Source: Acidisoma sp965199065
GTDB taxonomy: Bacteria > Pseudomonadota > Alphaproteobacteria > Acetobacterales > Acetobacteraceae
DNA: 64,000 nucleotides
Assembly (NCBI RefSeq): GCF_965199065.1
Contig: NZ_CBDAQN010000003.1
Span: 62,001 to 126,000 of the forward strand
Direction of reading: 5' to 3'
Shown here: in pieces, positions 17,437 to 25,663 of the stretch
How the letters are laid out: each line of letters starts with the position of its first letter
How positions within the stretch are numbered: the first letter of the stretch is position 1
Made by a program: the position numbers and the translations under genes
Notes under the pieces: generated by a model
Database searches by the model: none
What the model was told of the DNA's origin: nothing
Seen by the model: only the letters and a program-made list of their open reading frames with translations

Positions 17437-19190
17437 CGTCCGACGCCGGCACCGGCCGGATCAGCCCGGCCCGGCTTTGGCGCTTGGCGGTGGCAAACCG
17501 GCCCGGCCGTCTCGGCTACGCGTTGCGCGTGGCGGCAGCCTGCACCACAGTGGTTCTCCTCTGCGAGATCTGGCAACAGCCCGAACTCGATATCCCGACG
17601 CTGGTCACGCTGATGGTCTGGCAGCAGGACCGCGTCGCAAATATCAAGCTCGGTCTCGCCCTCACCGGCCTGACGACGCTGACGTTGGGCATCCTGTTCG
17701 TTGTCATGAAACTGACCGTCGATCAGCCTTTCAGCATTGCCGTGGCGGTCGCCGTGCTGTCGTTCGTGTTCTTCTTCCTCGGCTCCGCCAGTAAGCTGAA
17801 GCCAGTCGCATATCTGGTCGGGCTGATCGTTGTCTATGGCTTGATCACCGTGGACGATGTCCCGATCGGCGACCTGATTACCCGGGCGCTGCTCTACACC
17901 GAGTTGTTCGTCGCGATCCCGGGCGCGATCATGGTCGTCCTGGGCCTGCTCATTTCTCCGTCGCCGAAGACCCTGCTCACCGACGCCATCGCCGAACGGC
18001 TGCGCGCAAGCGCCGCGCTGCTCCGGGGCTGCCGCCCGGATCAGCGCGAGCAGGCGCTCGACCTGCTCCGTGAGGGCGATGCCGGGATGCTCAAACTCGG
18101 CAAATCGGCCGCCGCCGAGCATTTGTGGAAGCAGCAGAACCTGGCCGCGCTGGAGCAGGCCGCGCGCTCGGCGGTCGCCCTCCTCGCCCTAGCGGACGCC
18201 GCTGCCGACCAAGGCGGCACGGCCCCGGCCGCGCTGGTGCAGGTCATCGACGACATGGCCACGATCTTCGCCGACGGCGACTACCCGGTGGCAATCGAGG
18301 CGCCAATGCCGCCCTCCGGACTGTCGCTGCAGGCCATCGCCGTCTTGTTGCCGCAGTTCACCACGCCGGTTGATGCTGGCTCGCCCGCGTCCAACAAGAA
18401 GTCCGGCTTCTTCTCCCCCGACGCATTCTCCAACCCGGCGCACACGCGCTACGCACTCAAGGGGACGGCCGCCGTCCTGGCGAGTTACTTCCTGTTCAAG
18501 ATCCTCGATTGGCCGGGCATCCATACCATGATCATTACCTGCTTCATCGTCGCGCTGCCTACGTTGGGTGAAATGATCCACAAGATCGGCCTGCGCGTGA
18601 CCGGTGCACTGATCGGCGGCGCGCTCGGCATCGGTTCGATCATCTGGGTCATGCCGCATCTCGACGGCATCACGCCCTTCCTGCTGCTGATAGCGACGGT
18701 CTCGCTGCTGGCCGCATGGCTGCGGGTCGGCGACGAGCGCATCTCCTACATGGGCTTTCAGGTTGGGCTCGCGTTCTATCTCACCGTTCTGCAAGGCTAT
18801 GGCCCGACCACTGACATGACGCCGGCGCGCGACCGGATCGTCGGCATCCTCCTGGGCATCGTCATCACCTACGCCATCTACACCACAGCTTGGCCGGAGA
18901 GCGCCTATAGCGCCCTACGTGAACGGCGGCGCGCACTTGCCCGCGCGTTGATGGCGCAACGGCACGCGCGTGGCCTGATAGCGCGCGCCGGTTGCGCCGG
19001 CGCCGTGCAATCTGCGATATCGGCCATGGAACGCACGCTTGAACAGGCGTGCGTCGAGCCGCGTCATTTACAGCAGCAGATGACCCAGCTCGACGATTGC
19101 CGGCGCGCGCTCGATCGTGCGGCCCGGCAGAGCGAGGCCATGCTCTCCGACCCACGAGCCCGGCTCCCCCGGGACGCTGCCACGTCATGA
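17427..19190 (+). CDS. mdtO: FUSC-family inner-membrane efflux component, MdtO-like
   Basis: The protein is 587 residues from TTG 17427. Two blocks of about five to six membrane helices (residues about 30-175 and 350-490) flank a soluble middle region, the layout of the fusaric-acid-resistance/aromatic acid exporter family. The stretch IHTMIITCFIVALPTLGEMIHKIG is characteristic. The C-terminal 100 residues are soluble and basic. It is translated together with mdtN (10-base overlap) and mdtP (ATGA overlap). In E. coli the homologous MdtNOP set exports sulfa drugs and cationic dyes. Confidence 0.87.
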   Translation: MPITSDAGTGRISPARLWRLAVANRPGRLGYALRVAAACTTVVLLCEIWQQPELDIPTLVTLMVWQQDRVANIKLGLALTGLTTLTLGILFVVMKLTVDQPFSIAVAVAVLSFVFFFLGSASKLKPVAYLVGLIVVYGLITVDDVPIGDLITRALLYTELFVAIPGAIMVVLGLLISPSPKTLLTDAIAERLRASAALLRGCRPDQREQALDLLREGDAGMLKLGKSAAAEHLWKQQNLAALEQAARSAVALLALADAAADQGGTAPAALVQVIDDMATIFADGDYPVAIEAPMPPSGLSLQAIAVLLPQFTTPVDAGSPASNKKSGFFSPDAFSNPAHTRYALKGTAAVLASYFLFKILDWPGIHTMIITCFIVALPTLGEMIHKIGLRVTGALIGGALGIGSIIWVMPHLDGITPFLLLIATVSLLAAWLRVGDERISYMGFQVGLAFYLTVLQGYGPTTDMTPARDRIVGILLGIVITYAIYTTAWPESAYSALRERRRALARALMAQRHARGLIARAGCAGAVQSAISAMERTLEQACVEPRHLQQQMTQLDDCRRALDRAARQSEAMLSDPRARLPRDAATS

Positions 19191-20794
19191 CCTGCTTTTG
19201 GCGCATCGCGATGGTGCCGGCCATCGCATGGCTCGCCGGCTGCGCGACCGATGCGTTGCGCAGCGCGCCGCAGCGGCCCGACCTGCCATGGCAGCCGAAC
19301 GTGTCATCAACGGGCGAGCTGCTCCCGGGCCGCGCTAGCGGCGACAAGGACACGGCCGCATCGACCTACATCCTGCCGGTCAATGCTGACATCGCGCCGC
19401 GCCCGCCCGCCTCGCAGATCGACGCCGGTCACGCCTACGGCCTCGCGGAACTGATCGACATCGCCGAGTCCTCGAACCCGAAGACACGCCAAGCGTGGGA
19501 TCTCTCGCGCGATGCGGCGCTCGCCGTGGGCATCACCCGGGCAGCTTACCTCCCGCGCCTCACCGCCAGCGTGGTCGGCGGCTACAACTATTCCAGCAAC
19601 GAGGCCGACAACCCGGTGCTCAGTGGCGGCAACGCATCGTTGCAGCCGATCAACCAGACCATCAACTCGTTCTCCAATGCCGGCGGCGAAAATACCGTTC
19701 GCAACGCTGGCTCCGGCGAGGTGCAGACGCTGTCCATGGAGTGGCTGCTGTTCGACTTCGGCGAGCGGGATGCCAGGGTGGCCGCTGCCCAGCAAGACCA
19801 GATCGCCAGCAACGTCGGCTTCACTGCCGCGCACCAAGCGGTGATCTACTCGGTCGCCGTCGCCTTCTACGCGCACGCCGCCGCCTGCGCCCGGGTGGAG
19901 TTCGTGCAGCAGGCCTATGCCAACGCAACGCTGGTGCAGAAGGCAGCCTCGGCAAGACTGCGGCGTAGCCAGGGCACCATACAGGACGTTGCCCAGGTCA
20001 ACCAGGTCGTGGCCCAGGACCGCCTGCGGCTCGTTCAGGCGGAGGGAGCCGTCGACGACAGATATGTCGACCTGCTCACCGCCATAGGCATTTCGCCCAC
20101 GACCCGGCTGACCACCGTCAACGTCGGCGGTCGCCGGTTACGGATCGAGGATGCGCAACCGACGGACGCGATGATCGAGCACGCGGTGGCGCGCCGGCCC
20201 GACGTCCTGGCCGCTTATGCCTGGGCGAAGGCGGCCCGCGACAACGTCACCGCCGCCCGCAGCGCGTTCCTGCCGAAGATCTTCGTTACCGGCAACGTCA
20301 CCTACAGCACGGGTCAGCTCTCCCTGAACTCGGTGCCTAGCGTCGACAGCAGCACGTCGCCGACCCTCAACCTCTCCAGCAAGACCTTCAGCGGCCTGAT
20401 CCTTGGTGGCATCACCATACCAATTTTTGATGGCGGCTTGCGCGCGGCTGCGCTCAAGCTGGCCGAGAACCGCGTCGACGCCACCGATGCCGGCCTGCAC
20501 GAGTCGACCGACGACGCCGTCGAACAGATCGTCACGGCCGGAAACGCACTGCGTACTGCCATCGAGGCCTATTCGGCAGCTTCGGCACTGGTCCAAGCCA
20601 GCCATACCAGTTTCGACGCCGCCTTGACCGTCTATCGGTCCGGAGAAGGATCGGTCACCCAAGCGACCATCGCACAAAGTGCGTTGCTCGATGCTGAGAT
20701 CGTCAAATCCGATGCCTACTACGCAACGCTGATTGCCGCAGTTGGCCTCGCTTTCGCCGATGGCGAACTCGGTGACGCAGCCAGCCTTCCGTGA
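19187..20794 (+). CDS. mdtP: Outer-membrane efflux lipoprotein, MdtP-like (TolC/OprM family)
   Basis: The protein is 535 residues. ATG 19187 overlaps the previous stop as ATGA. The lipobox LAGC sits at about residues 16-19 after a short hydrophobic segment. Two outer-membrane efflux repeats follow (around residues 85-300 and 325-530), with typical long amphipathic helices and the GNVTYSTG-type beta segment. It would form the exit duct of the tripartite pump. No gene follows closely, so it ends the operon. Confidence 0.85.
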   Translation: MTCFWRIAMVPAIAWLAGCATDALRSAPQRPDLPWQPNVSSTGELLPGRASGDKDTAASTYILPVNADIAPRPPASQIDAGHAYGLAELIDIAESSNPKTRQAWDLSRDAALAVGITRAAYLPRLTASVVGGYNYSSNEADNPVLSGGNASLQPINQTINSFSNAGGENTVRNAGSGEVQTLSMEWLLFDFGERDARVAAAQQDQIASNVGFTAAHQAVIYSVAVAFYAHAAACARVEFVQQAYANATLVQKAASARLRRSQGTIQDVAQVNQVVAQDRLRLVQAEGAVDDRYVDLLTAIGISPTTRLTTVNVGGRRLRIEDAQPTDAMIEHAVARRPDVLAAYAWAKAARDNVTAARSAFLPKIFVTGNVTYSTGQLSLNSVPSVDSSTSPTLNLSSKTFSGLILGGITIPIFDGGLRAAALKLAENRVDATDAGLHESTDDAVEQIVTAGNALRTAIEAYSAASALVQASHTSFDAALTVYRSGEGSVTQATIAQSALLDAEIVKSDAYYATLIAAVGLAFADGELGDAASLP

Positions 20795-21209
20795 CAGCCA
20801 TCCTGCAAGGCGGCGCCCCCTTCGATGCCCTCGGAAAGCCCGCGCACGTCCAGAACCAATGCGCGCGCCCTTCGGTATTCAACAGCGCTTGGCCTCAGCA
20901 GACCCGGGTGTCGTGAGCGATCTCGAAGCCGACTTGGCTGCGATCATCGCTGCAGCGGAGTTGTCATATGACCAGGTCCGCCAACAACGAATCCCTCGCG
21001 GCATAGCGTCAGACACGTCGCCGCATCGCTAATCGGAACCGGGAACGTCACCCGCGGCTTCGTGAGGTTAGTAACTGAATTGCGACCTTGATTTCCAACT
21101 CTGAGAATAACCTTTGCCCATTGCAGTGGCCACCTCGCAGTCCGGATCAGTTCAGCGATGATCGTCGCCTGGGGCTTGGTCCGTTCCTCGGTTTCGTAGT
21201 CGGCAGCGT
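20795..21209. other. Intergenic stretch after the efflux operon
   Basis: No well-supported gene is present. A short plus-strand piece at about 20900-21032 reads DPGVVSDLEADLAAIIAAAELSYDQVR-like (fragment only) and looks coding in composition, but it lacks a convincing start and a known family. Confidence 0.35.
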
Positions 21210-21332
21210 CTGACGCACAGACGCACGCTGACGCATTTTCCCTATGTAGGCGCTTACCATGTGTATGCGCGCGCGTGTATGCTTCTAAAGGGAGAAAGTG
21301 TGTCAGATGCGTCAGTGCGTCAGGAGCGTCAG
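21210..21332. repeat. Iteron-like cluster of TGACGCA/TGCGTCA motifs
   Basis: CTGACGCA occurs at 21210-21217 and 21228-21235 with a related AGACGCAC between them. The inverse TGCGTCAG occurs at 21308-21315 and 21316-21323, followed by a related GCGTCAG. The two halves face each other across about 70 bases, just beyond the 3' end of a VapE-like replication gene. This could be a binding array for the element's replication protein. Confidence 0.55.
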
Positions 21333-21992
21333 CGATGTGTGATCCGCTTCCAAAAGCGCTCGCCGTTGTTGCCGCGGGCGTCTCCTTCCCACCCCGCCTG
21401 CTCTAGAACAGCAGTGATGCGCCGCTGGTCGCTCGTTCCGACCTTCGGAAGATGAATTAATAGCCCATCGCGGGCTATTTGCAGAATCGTTACCTTGTCC
21501 TTATCCGCCGTAAATATCCGGATTTCCTCTTCCCAAACGTCCGTGTCGTACCGGGGCTCTTGCTGAGGTATGGTATTTTTGTGTTCGAATGCTTCTCCAG
21601 GCCACCACGGAGTTTCTGCGGCAAAGGCGTGCATTGCCTCAGCGAACAGCTGATCACGGTCGCGGATGAGGACGTCAATGTCGATGATCCCTATCTTGAT
21701 TGGCCAAAACCGCCGTCCGCCAGTCTCGTCCCTGAGATGAGCCGTCTTGTTGGTGGTGCCGATGAAGACGCACTGGCGGACCTCGATGACCTCAACGCGC
21801 CCATATTTAGGCACATACCTTTCTTCAGTCTGCGTGGGGAACGCTTTCAGTGCACCGGCTTCAGCTTTGGATATCGAAGACATCTCAGCGAACTCGACGA
21901 TCCACTTCCCGCGGAGAGACATGGACAATCTGACGGCGTCGCCTTGATGGAGGTCAGGCAAGCTGTCGCTGAACCATCGGGCGGCGCTCGAC
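21329..21992 (-). pseudogene. VapE-like SF3 helicase/primase, 5'-truncated
   Basis: The visible part is the C-terminal two thirds of the virulence-associated E domain: WFSDSLPDLHQGDAVRLSM, LRGKWIVEFAEMSSISKAEA, VEVIEVRQCVFIGTTNKTAH, RDETGGRRFWPIKIG and DRDQLFAEAMHAF. A closing winged-helix-like stretch follows. The Walker A portion expected upstream is missing: the coding sequence begins abruptly near 21992, five bases from the stop of an integrase remnant. VapE proteins replicate phage satellites and P4-like islands. The truncation shows a deletion that fused two island genes. Confidence 0.8.
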
Positions 21993-21996
21993 TAGG

Positions 21997-22275
21997 TCAC
22001 TCCGCGCGTGAGCAGCACCATCTTCCCCACGCCTCCATCATCTCCTGTCGCTTCTCAAACAGACCACCACGGCGATATGCCGCCTCGACCTTGGAGCCGA
22101 TCGCATGGGCCAAAGCCATCTCGGCGACCTGGTGAGGATAGTCGGTTGCCTCGGACGCCCAGTCTCGCAAACTCGATCGGAGCCCATGCACAGTCACCCC
22201 TTTCGTGCCCGCCGCCAGGTGCAGCGCTTTGGAAAGAGCGATGTCGGACAACGCCTTTTTTGGCCGGCCGCATAT
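21997..22275 (-). pseudogene. P4-type integrase, C-terminal remnant
   Basis: About 90 residues of the catalytic end of a tyrosine recombinase are left: RPKKALSDIALSKALHLAAG, GVTVHGLRSSLRDWASE, ATDYPHQVAEMALAHAIG and KVEAAYRRGGLFEKR. The H-x-x-R box and the active-site Tyr are kept, but the DNA-binding and first catalytic Arg parts are gone. It ends next to the putative attR at 22337-22350. P4-type integrases insert islands into tRNA 3' ends, which fits the matching bases in tRNA-Ala. Confidence 0.8.
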
Positions 22276-22336
22276 AACTCTGATCATTATTGGATTCGGA
22301 ACAGCGCGAGACAACGTGAAGCAGCAGTTTGGTGGA

Positions 22337-22350
22337 GATTGGCTCCACCA
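22337..22350 (+). other. Putative attR, direct repeat of the tRNA-Ala 3' end
   Basis: GATTGGCTCCACCA is identical to tRNA-Ala positions 556-569 and in the same orientation. It lies between the integrase remnant and the stop of the next chromosomal gene. It also forms the right part of a perfect inverted repeat, TGGTGGAG (22330-22337) with CTCCACCA (22343-22350), so a hairpin is an alternative reading. Confidence 0.5.
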
Positions 22351-22370
22351 CTTCCGCCGATTGGGACTGA

Positions 22371-23357
22371 TCACACGGGTAACTGAGCGCCTGATACCTG
22401 TAGCGCGCTGAACGTTGCCTCCAGCCCTGACGGGGCACTTCCTTCGAAGATGAAGACCAGAAAATTCTCCTCGGGCGTAGCCTCGTCTGCGCGCACTTCT
22501 GCGATTGGATAGAACGTGTGGTGGACAGCTTGTATGACGAGAGCCGATGGGTAGCCCTGAAATGAGATTTGTCCTTTCATCCTCATCAGACGGCTGCCGA
22601 ACTTGGTCAGCAGAGTGTTCAGCCAGTTCTGGAACGCCGGCCAGGCCAACTGGTGTTCAGGCCTCAGGACGACAATCGCAACGCCATCGAGGTGGTTCGC
22701 AACCGGGTCGCACATTAGACGAGACCTCGTCATTGGCGTCGTGGTCCGGCTAAACAAGAAGGCTGGAGATACTCCATCGTCAGTTCGCCGAACCGGCGCG
22801 AGGGGGTTGAGTTCCCTTAATTGCCTTTCCAGCACCTCGACCACGGCAGCCTCAACCCGGTCGCACTTTGAAATGACGAGTTTATCCGCAAGACAGATCT
22901 GATTGCGATTGGTGAGGCTCCTGTCCTGGCGTGCGAAGCCGTGCTCGGCGTCGACCACGGTCGTTATACTCTGCAGCGTGAAAGCCTCCTCCAGGAGGGG
23001 ATGAGACGCAATCGACGCTACGAGAGGCGCTGGATCAGCAAGCCCCGTAGTTTCGATGACCACACGCCGGAAGTCCGGAACGCTCCCCGCGAGCCAAGAT
23101 TTATACAGGCCTCGCAGCGTCTGCACGACATCCTCGCGGATCGAGCAGCAAAGGCAGCCGTTCGGCAACAGAATGACATTGTCCGTCACGGCCTTGAACA
23201 GATGATGGTCGAGCCCTACCTCCCCGAATTCGTTTACGATCACCATGGTATCGGCCATGTTCGGGTGATGCAGCAACCGGCTGATGAGCGTCGTCTTGCC
23301 GCTGCCCAGAAAGCCCGTGACGATTGCGATTGGCCAGGCTTCCTGGATCGGCGTCAT
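22371..23357 (-). CDS. CobW/COG0523-family GTP-binding metallochaperone-like protein
   Basis: The protein is 328 residues. Walker A GFLGSGKTT is at residues 15-23. The metal-binding CxCC motif (NGCLCC) is at about residues 68-71, ETTGLADP forms the Walker B/switch region, and SKCD takes the place of the usual NKxD. A CobW C-terminal domain follows, with RMKGQISFQG. These G3E GTPases insert or deliver metals such as Zn or Co, or activate metalloenzymes. Its ATG overlaps the stop of the LacI gene (ATGA), so both are one transcript. Proximity to a metal-dependent cyclase gene suggests a client. Confidence 0.87.
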   Translation of the reverse strand: MTPIQEAWPIAIVTGFLGSGKTTLISRLLHHPNMADTMVIVNEFGEVGLDHHLFKAVTDNVILLPNGCLCCSIREDVVQTLRGLYKSWLAGSVPDFRRVVIETTGLADPAPLVASIASHPLLEEAFTLQSITTVVDAEHGFARQDRSLTNRNQICLADKLVISKCDRVEAAVVEVLERQLRELNPLAPVRRTDDGVSPAFLFSRTTTPMTRSRLMCDPVANHLDGVAIVVLRPEHQLAWPAFQNWLNTLLTKFGSRLMRMKGQISFQGYPSALVIQAVHHTFYPIAEVRADEATPEENFLVFIFEGSAPSGLEATFSALQVSGAQLPV

Positions 23358-24418
23358 GTATGACGGACGATCAGATGGGGGGAAATCAGGATGCGCTCAG
23401 CCGGTCCCGCCGGCGTCATGATACGCTTCAGCAATAGCGTTGCCGCGCGCGCGCCGATGTCAACCGGTAGGGTTGCAACCGTTGTGAGCGCCGGAACGGA
23501 GTGTTGTGATTCCGGGATGTTGTCGAAGCCTATCACACTCATGTCGGCGCCCGGAACAAGACCGAGTTCCCGCAACGTGCTGACGACACCGAGCGCTAGG
23601 AGGTCGTTATGACAGATGATCGCAGTCGGAGCATCGGCACGCGACAGCAGTGAGGCCACCACCTCGCCGGCGTCGAACCGCGAGACGCGCCCAGCAAGGA
23701 TCATCCCTGTGCTCAGCCCACATTCCCGGACGGCGGTTGTGAACGCACTGACGCGGTCTCTGGCTGCTGATGTGTTTTTGGCGCTGGGCATGAGCGCGAT
23801 GCGGCTGTGACCTCTCAAGACCAGATGCTCGACCGCGATGCGGGTGCCCATCGCGAAATCCGGAGCAACGAAGTCTCCCGCGTCGCCATCGATAGAACGT
23901 AGGATTTGAACGACGGGGAGGTTCCACTCCCGCATCTGTTTGAGCAGGAGCGGCGGAGTGCCTTCGGCGGCGCAGATGATGATGCCCTCCACCCCACGCT
24001 CCCTGATGCGGCGAATGAAGCGCTCCTGGCGCTCCGGACTATCTGTCGAGTTTGCCACGAAACAGAGGCGGCCGTCGGCATCCAGACTTTCGTCGATGCC
24101 CGACAGAAGCTCTGCATAGAAGGGGTTCGTGACCTCGGGGACGATCACGCCGATCGTCCCCGACACCCCGGAGCGTAGCTGCGCGGCGCCGCGGTTGTAG
24201 ACATAGCCAACCGTGGAAATCGCATGTTGCACCCGCTCACGGGTTTCATCCGCGACCAGGGGGCTCTGGCGCAGCACAAGGGACACCGTCGCACGGGACA
24301 CGCGCGCCACCTCCGCCACGTCGAGGATGGTCGCGCCTCGGCGGGGTTCCGCTGCACGGGGGCCCAGCTTCTCGCCAGCACCCAAATTCGGCTTAGCTTT
24401 CACAACGGTCATCCGCAT
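23354..24418 (-). CDS. LacI-family transcriptional repressor
   Basis: The protein is 354 residues from ATG 24418 (ATG 24412 is also possible). The helix-turn-helix ATILDVAEVARVSRATVSLV and hinge region (AAQLRSGVSGTIGVIVPEVT) are typical. The periplasmic-binding-like sensor domain fills the rest, with IIICAAEGTPP and MSVIGFDNIPESQHSVPALT. It faces a ribose-type ABC operon, and a perfect 16-bp palindrome lies 30 bases upstream. It should repress that operon, and perhaps itself, until the transported compound binds. Confidence 0.9.
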   Translation of the reverse strand: MRMTVVKAKPNLGAGEKLGPRAAEPRRGATILDVAEVARVSRATVSLVLRQSPLVADETRERVQHAISTVGYVYNRGAAQLRSGVSGTIGVIVPEVTNPFYAELLSGIDESLDADGRLCFVANSTDSPERQERFIRRIRERGVEGIIICAAEGTPPLLLKQMREWNLPVVQILRSIDGDAGDFVAPDFAMGTRIAVEHLVLRGHSRIALMPSAKNTSAARDRVSAFTTAVRECGLSTGMILAGRVSRFDAGEVVASLLSRADAPTAIICHNDLLALGVVSTLRELGLVPGADMSVIGFDNIPESQHSVPALTTVATLPVDIGARAATLLLKRIMTPAGPAERILISPHLIVRHT

Positions 24419-24448
24419 AGCGCTGCCGAACCCACGCTGTCGAGGATA

Positions 24449-24464
24449 TTTAGATCGATCTAAA
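24449..24464. promoter_or_regulatory. Probable LacI-type operator
   Basis: TTTAGATCGATCTAAA is a perfect 16-base palindrome with the central CG typical of LacI-family sites. It lies in the 135-base gap between the divergent repressor and binding-protein genes, 30 bases from the repressor start. A TTGACC at 24470-24475 just downstream could be the -35 box of the transporter operon. Confidence 0.75.
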
Positions 24465-24553
24465 AGTTGTTGACCAGCAAGCTCCACTCGGCTGAGAATG
24501 GGTTGGTGTTGGATCAACGGCTCCACAAGAGAGCTGACAAAGGGAGGCACAAG

Positions 24554-25663
24554 ATGCGTTTCTTCGCGGGCGCGGCCACGGCCATCGCGGTGGGCTTCGG
24601 GTTGATTGCCGCCGGGCATGCGGCTGGCGCGGCGGATGACACGGTCGCGAGCGCAAAGTCGGCGGTCGCTCGTTATGCCGGCCCGCAGACAGTGTGGGAG
24701 GGGCCGACATCCGCTCCCAAGCCAGTGAGCGGCATGTCCATCGTCTACCTCTCAGGTGACGAGCAGAACGACATCTCTCGCGAATACGGTCTGTTCATGA
24801 AAGCGGCCGCGGCCAAGTTGGGCTGGAGGGTGACCGTCATCGACGGCAAGGGCAGCCCCTCGAATTGGGTGTCGGGCTTCAATCAGGCCATAGCCCTGAA
24901 ACCAAACGGCATCGCCATCTTTGCAGACGCAAAGAGCTTGCAAGGCCCGATCCAGACGGCGAGCGCCCGGAACATCGTCGTCATCGGGCTTCATGCAGCC
25001 TCTCTGCCAGGACCCAATGCTGCGCTGCATCTGTTCGTCAACATCCAGGAGGACCCGCGGGAGATCGGCCGCGCCGAAGCCGATTGGGCAATAGCCGACA
25101 GCAACGGCAAGGCGCATGTGGTCATCATCACGCATAACGAATACCAGATCGCGCAAACAAAGTCCGATGCAACCCGGGACCGGGTGGAAGCGTGCTCGGG
25201 CTGCAAGGTGCTCGACTACGCGAATTTTCCTGCCTCCGAAGCCGCACAACGCATGCCGCAGTTGACAACGAGTTGGCTGCAGCGGTTCGGCGTCCCGATC
25301 TACATCACCTCGGTCGGGGACAATGACCTCGACTTCGCAATCCCCGCTCTCCGGAGCGCCGGGGTTTCGCCCAATCAGGCCAAACTGATCGGCGCCGACG
25401 GCAATCGCTCGGCCTATGAGCGCATCCGCCGCGGCAACGACTACCAGACGGTTACCGTGTCGGAGCCTATCGAGCTTCAGGCCTATCAGGCCATCGACGA
25501 GTTCAATCGAGCCTTCAACAAGGCCCCGCCAAGCGGTTTCGTGCAGCCGCCCTATCTCGTGACCGCCGAGAATGTGAATACGGAGGGCGGCAAGCAGGAC
25601 GTCTTCGTTCCCGCCAATGACTACAAGGACCACTACCTGAAAATCTGGGGCGTCACCCCATGA
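24554..25663 (+). CDS. Sugar-type ABC transporter substrate-binding protein
   Basis: The protein is 369 residues from ATG 24554, chosen because of AAAGGGAGG nine bases upstream. Residues 1-26 form a signal peptide cut after AGHAAGA. The periplasmic-binding fold shows MSIVYLSGDEQNDISREYG, GFNQAIALKPNGIAIFAD and KLIGADGNRSAYERIRRG. A CSGC pair in the middle may form a disulfide. It should bind the ligand in the periplasm and deliver it to the permease encoded two genes on. Its stop overlaps the next start (ATGA). Confidence 0.87.
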   Translation: MRFFAGAATAIAVGFGLIAAGHAAGAADDTVASAKSAVARYAGPQTVWEGPTSAPKPVSGMSIVYLSGDEQNDISREYGLFMKAAAAKLGWRVTVIDGKGSPSNWVSGFNQAIALKPNGIAIFADAKSLQGPIQTASARNIVVIGLHAASLPGPNAALHLFVNIQEDPREIGRAEADWAIADSNGKAHVVIITHNEYQIAQTKSDATRDRVEACSGCKVLDYANFPASEAAQRMPQLTTSWLQRFGVPIYITSVGDNDLDFAIPALRSAGVSPNQAKLIGADGNRSAYERIRRGNDYQTVTVSEPIELQAYQAIDEFNRAFNKAPPSGFVQPPYLVTAENVNTEGGKQDVFVPANDYKDHYLKIWGVTP

